From positions 5,308,130 through 5,372,129 of the forward strand of contig KV748177.1 in assembly GCA_001692895.1 (NCBI GenBank): a DNA stretch of 64,000 nt, read 5' to 3'. The notes under the pieces are model-generated. The model worked only from the letters and a program-made list of their open reading frames with translations, was not told the origin of the DNA and did no database searches. The DNA comes from Cenococcum geophilum 1.58. Its lineage: Eukaryota > Ascomycota > Dothideomycetes > Gloniales > Gloniaceae. How positions within the stretch are numbered: position 1 is the stretch's first letter; each line of letters starts with the position of its first letter. Positions 57,994 to 64,000 of the stretch are shown here, one piece after another. Both the position numbers and the translations under genes were made by a program.

Positions 57994-60096
57994 TCAACTT
58001 TTTTCCTCTGCTGCTTCCCACAGGCATCTCTCGCAAAGGCATATGCCTCCAAGTGCTCCAATAGCCCACTCACGCCTCTCCTTAACTGGTAAACGAACAT
58101 CACAATAGTGGCTCAACAGCTCTTCACCTTTACGGATCCCAGGACTACGCCTTCCCTCCTTATTTTTCCATGCGACCATTTTTTCTCGAGTCCAAAACTT
58201 AATGCTGCCCTGCCACTCCCATGCCACATTCGGATCACAGCTATGATTGGCGAGACACCACAGTGAATGGACTGCACTAACTTCTGGTCTTCCGTCCGGG
58301 CCTTGTCTAGCAGATGCAGTACCACGAAACTTCGCGTACAAAGTGTTGAATACCCAAAAGTCGTATCGGGAATTCGTCTCGAAGATGTTTACGCCCATCT
58401 TCTCCAGCATGTGCAACGGCGTCAGTATATTAGCATTGAACGAAAATGGAAGTGTCTGAGGTACAGAGGCGAAGGCATCGGGTATTTGGCCATCTCGACC
58501 AGTATGCCATACTTTTTCCAGAGGTAGTCCGTGGTAGTCTCCCCATATATACTTGACCTCTTTCAATTCAAGGGGATGGACATCCTGAGTCTCTGCCATA
58601 GCAAGAGCACGGAGAAGGAGTAATGAATAGAGAGTGTCTGCTGCTTCCGTTGCGGGGATATCTTTGGAAATGAGATCAACGACGCAGCCACAAAGGGCAG
58701 GGTGATAACTGGATTGAGCCAGATCATGGCACTCAAGGCTACAGTAGAAGACATCATCGCAGTCTTCACAATAGATTTGCTGGTTACTGGAAAGTGGGCC
58801 CTCAGGTGTTTCAGTTGTTGCATTGTCTTTAGGCAGAGTAGCACTGCAGGCATCGCAGAAAAACTCGTGAAGTCGTCCAATGGCCGTCAGCACGGACTTT
58901 TCCTCCAGTATTACCTCACCCGGAGGAATATTTTCCCTGGCAAAGATCCCAAGCTGCTTAATGTATTTTGAGGGCTGACCTGTGATAGCCGTTTCGCTAT
59001 GCAGACACTAATGAGCCTCATGACCAGAATATCTATACTCACCACTCAGAGCGAAAGGGTTTTCGACTACGATTGAAGTGACTGGATCCCAGGATGATTT
59101 AACACTTACCCATCGGATGCCGCTTTCCCAGCATCAAGTAAAGGAAGATTGGTTGCAACAACTTCCAGTTTAGGAGCAACATTACTCATCTCATTATTGA
59201 GAAACTGTATGCTTTCAGCAGAAAACCTATCTGGCTCATAGCTGTTCCAAGGATACAACTCCCGACGAACGTATCCACGTTCCGGGTAGTCGTCGACGTG
59301 GATGTTTTTCTGATCCCAAGTGATGTTTCCGGACTCAAAGTGTGACCGGAGCTTTCGTTCTAACCTCTCTTGGATAGAGACCAATTGGAGATCGCCTGGG
59401 AATATTCTTGAAACTCTCGAGTAATAATCGAAGGCACTCTTCAGAGAACCGCATGCTAGAAGGCATTCCAACAAGAAAAAATATCTGAGTATTGATGAGT
59501 ATACTCCATAGTTATTAGAAAATTTTGCAACTTTTGCGACATCAAAAGGAGAAAAGAGAAAGCGGTAGAAAAGTATAGCATAGAACCAACTGTATGGATG
59601 TCTAAATATGAAAAATAAGGCACATGGACGAAGAGGATACAGACCGGAAGATATCAAGAGTTTAAGCAGCGGACAATGAGAGTTTCAAGACCTACGCAGC
59701 CCTAGACCAGCATGTTTTCGCCCATACTGCTGCCTCATCATCCTCCACTTCAACATCTATTGATGATGTATGGTCGTCTTTAGAGGATTGTAGTCGTTCA
59801 CCAATTTCTAAATAGTCTGCAGCCCTTTCCGTTCTTTTATGACCGGGGAAGTGCTTAATTAATTCCTTCGCGGCTTCAAGAGCATTTTCGTGGTATTCTC
59901 CTGCTTCGTCTACAACTTCATCAATAAGAAGAAGAGCTTTGTACGACTCGCCAGCGGCAAGGTCCGGGTATCCAAGAAGTTGGTATGATCGAGCTAGCTT
60001 GATACGTAGGTCTATACAGTAAGGATTGTTAGGAAGAAGATTTCGCAGTACTTCTAACTCGTGCAGCCTCAGTCCCAGTATTTCGCTATTCGACAT
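57994..60096 (-). CDS. TPR-like / MYND-like zinc / SET domain protein
   Basis: Proposed exons on minus: 60096-59696, 59484-59110 and 58996-57994; phases agree and give 592 residues. Intron 1 is GTAGGT...CTAATAAC...CTCAG (211 nt); intron 2 is GTAAGT...GCATAG (113 nt). The N-terminal half has paired helices typical of TPR repeats ('LRIKLARSYQLLGYPDLAAGESYKALL', 'FFLLECLLACGSLKSAFDYYSRV'). Then come 'KQLGIFARENIPPGE', the SET N-part, at about 270; a Cys/His zinc-binding insert (C-D-A-C...C-E-D-C...C-S-L-E-C-H) at about 304-345; 'NHSCDPNV', the SET catalytic NHSC motif, near 517; 'GEELLSHYCD'; and a post-SET 'CLCERC'. This SMYD-like layout belongs to lysine methyltransferases; the substrate is unknown. 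The start is the ATG at 60096. A 3' splice alternative at 58980 would need a frame break. Confidence 0.85.
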
Positions 60097-60618
60097 CGAT
60101 GGAGTCTGCGACAATTAGCCTCCTCTGCATGAAATGGCTAGTTGAAAATACTTCTGGCCTTTGGATACTACTGGCTTTGGAAGCTATACAGTCCTCACGG
60201 CCAACTGGCTTGTGTGCCTGCGCACAGTATAGGTTGTCGTTGCTAAGAGAGCTTCTTTCGCAAGTCGTATGTGTGATTTCCATTGGAGCAAGCTCCGCAG
60301 TATTCTTGTAGGGAGAGTATTTGGCAACCGATTGAGTTAGTGTATCTATAGAACTCTCCATCCCTTAAGGGAGTGAGAGGGTATTGAATTACGATCCCTC
60401 GCCGTTAGTAGAGGCCTGAGGTCATCAAATGTTGGAGTTCTAGATGTCAAGGGCTCGGCAGAATTTCCTCCATAGAAAAGCTTTGTTCACTCTACGGTCA
60501 CGGCTTTCCCCATCCTTTCTCTTATCAGATCCCATCGAACGGAATTAGATGCACCTTACTGCTCTACGCGACTACATCAAAATCCATCTATATAGCCCCC
60601 CGTGGAGTGGTTGCAATC
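60097..60618. promoter_or_regulatory. Divergent intergenic region between the SET and LisH-WD40 genes
   Basis: 522 bp separating two start codons on opposite strands; it must hold both promoters. No TATA box or factor site stands out. Frames seen here on either strand have no domain. Confidence 0.55.
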
Positions 60619-62165
60619 ATGTTGCCGTCCGCCGCAATCATCGTGGCCCGCTTTCTCAGGGCCAATGGCTACAATGAGGCATGGGCTTTTGTAGACATCT
60701 TCACTAACTGACACAAGCTCATTTTCTCCAGACGCTGACTGCTTTTCTGAAGGAGGCAGGCCTGCCGCCAGATGCGGGTTCAACATCGAAGGGCGATTTA
60801 ACAATCGAGCAGATTCTCCAGGAGAAGAAGACATTCGATTTAACTGTCAACTTCGAAAAACTCGGTGTTGATGACGGAGGCTGGCATGTCCCTGGTCAGT
60901 CCTATGTATAGCTAGAAGGAACATCCAAGGATTGACAGAGAGTAGCGCCAACCACCCCGGTTACCGTAACCAGTCTACCATCGTCATCGAACATCCTCAA
61001 CGCTACGATCGAGCAACTAGTCCTGCCCGGGCAGACCGTTGCCAAACCACTTCTTCTCACGAGTGCGGCAGACCGTCGTCTCAATATGGTGGTTCCGGAC
61101 CCGAAGGCTTTTGAAGTATTTCGCTCTTATCCGGACTTGCAAGACTCCCCTATATTAGATACAACCGTTCTCGACCGGAAATACCTCCTAGTCTCGAGCA
61201 TGTCTGGTAGGATCAGATTATACGACTGTAGGTCGGAAAGTTTGCTGGACGAAAGAAAAGACCACACGAAATACGTAGTGAAAATCACAAGCTGGCAAGA
61301 TTCAACAAAAGCATATATTGCGACTGCAGGGTGGGATTCAAAGATTGTTTTATACCGCATGAGTGTTTCAGAGGGTCTTAATCCTAGATTTGGTGAACCC
61401 CTCACTGTCATGAACCTTCCAAGCAACCCGGAGGCGATTCTTTTTATCGAGCATGCAGGCTCACCTCGACCTCTTTTGCTTCTCACACGGAGAGATTCCA
61501 CATATCTATACTATTACGCCTTACCTACGCTAACAGGAAATGTGCGAGAATTTTGTCTGCTAGGGAAACAAAATTTGGCACCACATTCAAATGCGTGGGT
61601 TGCCTTTACACCAGCAGCGGTTGCTCTTTGCCCTACAGATCCATCCATTGTGGCAGTATCTACATCCGCCGTGCCTCATATGAAGCTGATCATCGTACGG
61701 CTCCTTGTTCCGCCGCATATCAGCTCGGTAGCAGCTGCAGCTACCGGACGTTCGGAACACATGACAGAGATTATCCCGCATTCTACTCAGGAGCTGCAGG
61801 ACATCCATGTTACCACTCAAGCATCCCAAGCGCGAGCTGCCCTTGTGGTACAAGACCGAGAATCTGCTGCAATTCTAGTGCAATGTTCTACATTAGCCCC
61901 TCAGACTCAATACTCTACTCCAACGCTTGCCTGGCGACCTGATGGAAGCGGCTCGCGGGTGAATAGTGATGACGGGATCATCCGAGGGATCGAGGCAAGC
62001 ACAGGGAAGCTCGTTGCCAGCTTAGAGGGTCATGAACCCGGCTCGAAGATCCGATGTCTTTGGGCCGGGCGAGTTAGAATAACAGAGGGCGATATTCAAA
62101 TCGATGAGGAATGGGTTGTCAGTGGTGGATTTGATCAGAAGCTTATAGTGTGGAGAGTTCAATAG
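60619..62165 (+). CDS. LisH - WD40-repeat protein
   Basis: Exons 60619-60678, 60732-60894 and 60946-62165 give 480 residues. Exon 1 plus the start of exon 2 form a LisH dimerisation motif: 'IIVARFLRANGYNE' joined to 'TLTAFLKEAGLP' (about 7-32). 'EKKTFDLTVNFEKLGVDD' follows. The rest is a WD40 propeller: 'YLLVSSMSGRIRLYDCRS', 'AYIATAGWDSKIVLYRM' and the last blade 'WVVSGGFDQKLIVWRV'; middle blades are weakly conserved. The join giving the proper LisH uses a GC-AG intron (60679-60731, GAG|GCATGG, branch CACTAAC); intron 2 is GTCAGT...AGTAG (51 nt). LisH-WD40 proteins are usually scaffold subunits of larger complexes. Starting only at the ATG 61086 would lose LisH. The role of this one is unknown. 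Confidence 0.88.
60679..60731 (+). other. Probable GC-AG intron
   Basis: 53 nt, GCATGG donor, CTAAC branch at 60702-60706, TCCAG acceptor. The only GT donor nearby (60691) would leave a 41-nt intron and insert four residues (A-W-A-F) in the middle of LisH. Confidence 0.65.
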
Positions 62166-62813
62166 AGATTTAACTACTATATACATAATTTTTGTGATAT
62201 CTACTTGGCTTCACTTTTCACGCAGCTCGTCCACTCGCTCTAACGTGTTCCACCGGTAAGCTGCGCACCCCACCAAAATCTAGAAAATTTAAACCCTTAT
62301 AAATTATATAAATTTAATCCTGGCCTTTTATATCCACTTTAAGACTCTAGTTAAAGTTTAGAAATAATCTATTAGCTAGTTCTAGAGAAATAACAATTTA
62401 GTTTAAAATTAAGGGCTATAACTTAATATCTGTCATGTCCAAGCCCAACCCACTCGGCCATGCAAACTAAAAAGATAGCAGCAGTGTCTCGCGACTGGAC
62501 GGGCTGCCGGTTGGAATGCCTTATAAGCTCTCCAGCCCATACCGCAGGTATGGGTAGCGCATCGCATGACAATATCTTAATTATTACGGACCTTATATCG
62601 GCAGTAGTGCGACTACTAAGAAGAGATATAAGCGGGTTGGTTAAGATAGTATAGGAGGCACTAGAACCAATCAAGCTATAGGACGAGGGGTAGCTAAGTT
62701 ATATGGTTAGTTACGTTATAAGTTCGGAACGTGGGAATGTAGAAATATAGGAATATAGGTAATATACTAACGTACTTAATACATTTCTTAGGCGTAGTAT
62801 TAAATACTTAAAG
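62166..62813. other. Intergenic with AT-rich decay and one less-mutated block
   Basis: 62280-62420 is strongly AT-rich. 62430-62650 has normal composition and small open frames on both strands but no domain; it may be a fragment of an unidentified repeat. Then AT-rich sequence up to the B2 LTR. Confidence 0.5.
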
Positions 62814-63234
62814 TGTTACGAACGCTTTAAGTACGATGTTACGACTACTTAGAGAGGAGTTGGAAGAAGCTAGTTAGTTGATATAAGCACGGTCTAGGAT
62901 GGAACCCGTGGAACCATATGACAAGGAATGGTAAGCAGAGCCACGTGATGTGATCTATGTAATCTGTGTGATCTGCAAGATCTGTAATAGAGCGAATAGA
63001 GTAGACAGAGTAGATAGAGTAACGACTTTCTTAGGAGTACGGTTGTGTATTTAAGGACCCTTAGTCCCTACCTAGATAGTTCCTTTCTTATAGTAATTCT
63101 TAGAATATAATTAGAGTTAATCTATTAGGCAACCACTCCACTAGTTATTATTATGTTATTAACTTACTTATAATACCTATATACCTAGCCTATTAATAAG
63201 TTTACTATAGTTCCTGCTATAAGGCTCTATTATA
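62814..63234 (+). repeat. 5' LTR of B2 (421 bp)
   Basis: Reverse-complement relative of 6850-7273. The first ~190 bp (62870-63030) are much less RIP-changed than in B1, giving the best view of the original LTR. Confidence 0.9.
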
Positions 63235-64000
63235 TAATTACTACTATAGTTACGGTTTTAATAAGTTAAATAATATGCCACTAAAAGCAGCTACTATAAC
63301 GCTATTAACGGCGGTAACTACTTTAAGATTAAGTAATAATACTAGTATAGCAGACACTAACTTATAATAACCTATAACAGTAAAATAGTTATAAGAGATA
63401 GTTAACTAACTAATAGAAAATAATATAATACTTAAAAATAGGATTAACGGGATAGGAGTAGTAAAGATTAAGCTATTATTAATTAAAAGATTCTTAGAAG
63501 AAAGATTAAAGTTTAAAGGATTCCTTATATAAATGCACTTTAAGGTTTTATAAGAAGGAGCTAAGCTACTAATACCTATAGATTAAGTAGCGTATATAGG
63601 ATTGTTTTTATTAAAAAGGGCACTTAAATAGTTTAAGCCTTACCTTATAGAGATATAAGTAAATAGAATAATAACTACGAACTAAGAAGTACGGTTTATA
63701 TTCTTAAGCTAGGGTAGATTTACAGAGTAACTTATATAAATATTTAGAGACCTAAAGGCAATAACTATAGTAGAAAGAAAACTCTAAGATATTATATAAT
63801 AAACTTTAGTAATTAAGTATATAACGTAGTTCTAAATACTAGTAATATAAGTTAAGTGGAATAATAAGGCGCTTATGGTATAGTATAAATAGGGACTTAA
63901 GGCTAAAGTCTAGGACGTAATTATCCTAATAGAAGATGCGGATACCTTAAGGGAACTAATAGATTAAGTAATAAAGATTAATAATAGGATCTACTAAAGG
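62814..64000 (+). mobile_element. Ty3/gypsy chromovirus B2, 5' LTR and start of gag, cut by the window edge
   Basis: The 5' LTR is 62814-63234 (421 bp, TGTTACGAACGC start). From 63235 the sequence is collinear with the reverse complement of B1 21663-21335 and 19509-19000, i.e. the leader and gag, but without element T. RIP stops are frequent (gag near 63500-64000 has no long frame). The 3' end lies beyond the window, so no TSD can be read. Confidence 0.88.

Noticed and set aside
59692..60114. Start of the SET gene at 60114
   Set aside because: That codon is TTG; the first ATG in frame is at 60096.
61086..62165. WD40 gene starting at the ATG 61086
   Set aside because: The frame is open upstream and two short upstream exons supply a clear LisH motif; 61086 is an internal Met.

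Overview
This window is eukaryotic. It comes from a filamentous ascomycete (Pezizomycotina-like) with repeat-induced point mutation (RIP). Genuine genes have short 50-110 nt introns with fungal branch points and fungal-specific families: an SNG1/DUF3533 membrane protein, a fungal_trans-type transcription factor remnant, a TPR-SET protein and a LisH-WD40 protein. The repeats are AT-rich, and their reading frames are broken mostly at former Gln codons (CAA/CAG to TAA/TAG) by C-to-T or G-to-A transitions, the signature of RIP. Species cannot be named from the sequence.

Positions 1-37808 are a single stack of nested transposons, which I could untangle from LTR pairs and target-site duplications (TSDs). 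The outermost is a copia-type element (D, minus strand, runs off the left edge; 1-2219 plus 37661-37808). Chromovirus A1 (2220-37660) sits in it, and chromovirus B1 (6850-36036, TSD ttact) sits in A1. Inside B1 are a copia element E (11336-16846, TSD agttt), a TA-flanked TIR element T full of minisatellites (19512-21332), and, inside B1's own 5' LTR, a 5'-truncated Tad-like LINE (21871-35805, 14-bp TSD). The LINE was hit by chromovirus C (23052-35237, TSD gtagg), and C holds a second A-family copy, A2 (25159-31169). A 146-bp palindromic MITE sits in A1 (2850-2995). Two insertions (T and the MITE) have an empty site in another copy within the same window.

Positions 37809-44112 are a small gene island: an SNG1-family membrane protein (39088-40890, three exons), a possible TAA-flanked TIR element (40908-41795), AT-rich palindromes, and an intronless SAM-dependent methyltransferase (42519-43304). 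Positions 44113-52774 are an 8.66-kb RIP-decayed element (H) with perfect 18-bp terminal inverted repeats, an 8-bp TSD, a RecQ-like SF2 helicase relic, a second unidentified reading frame on the other strand and many oriented subterminal repeats. It is the best candidate for something poorly described.

Positions 52783-57300 hold decayed genes: a Zn2Cys6-type regulator remnant and a frameshifted GH88 glucuronyl hydrolase next to it, then a remnant of unknown family. Positions 57994-62165 are healthy: a TPR-SET/MYND gene (minus) and a LisH-WD40 gene (plus), divergently arranged around a ~0.5-kb intergenic region. From 62814 to the right edge is the start of a second B-family chromovirus (B2).
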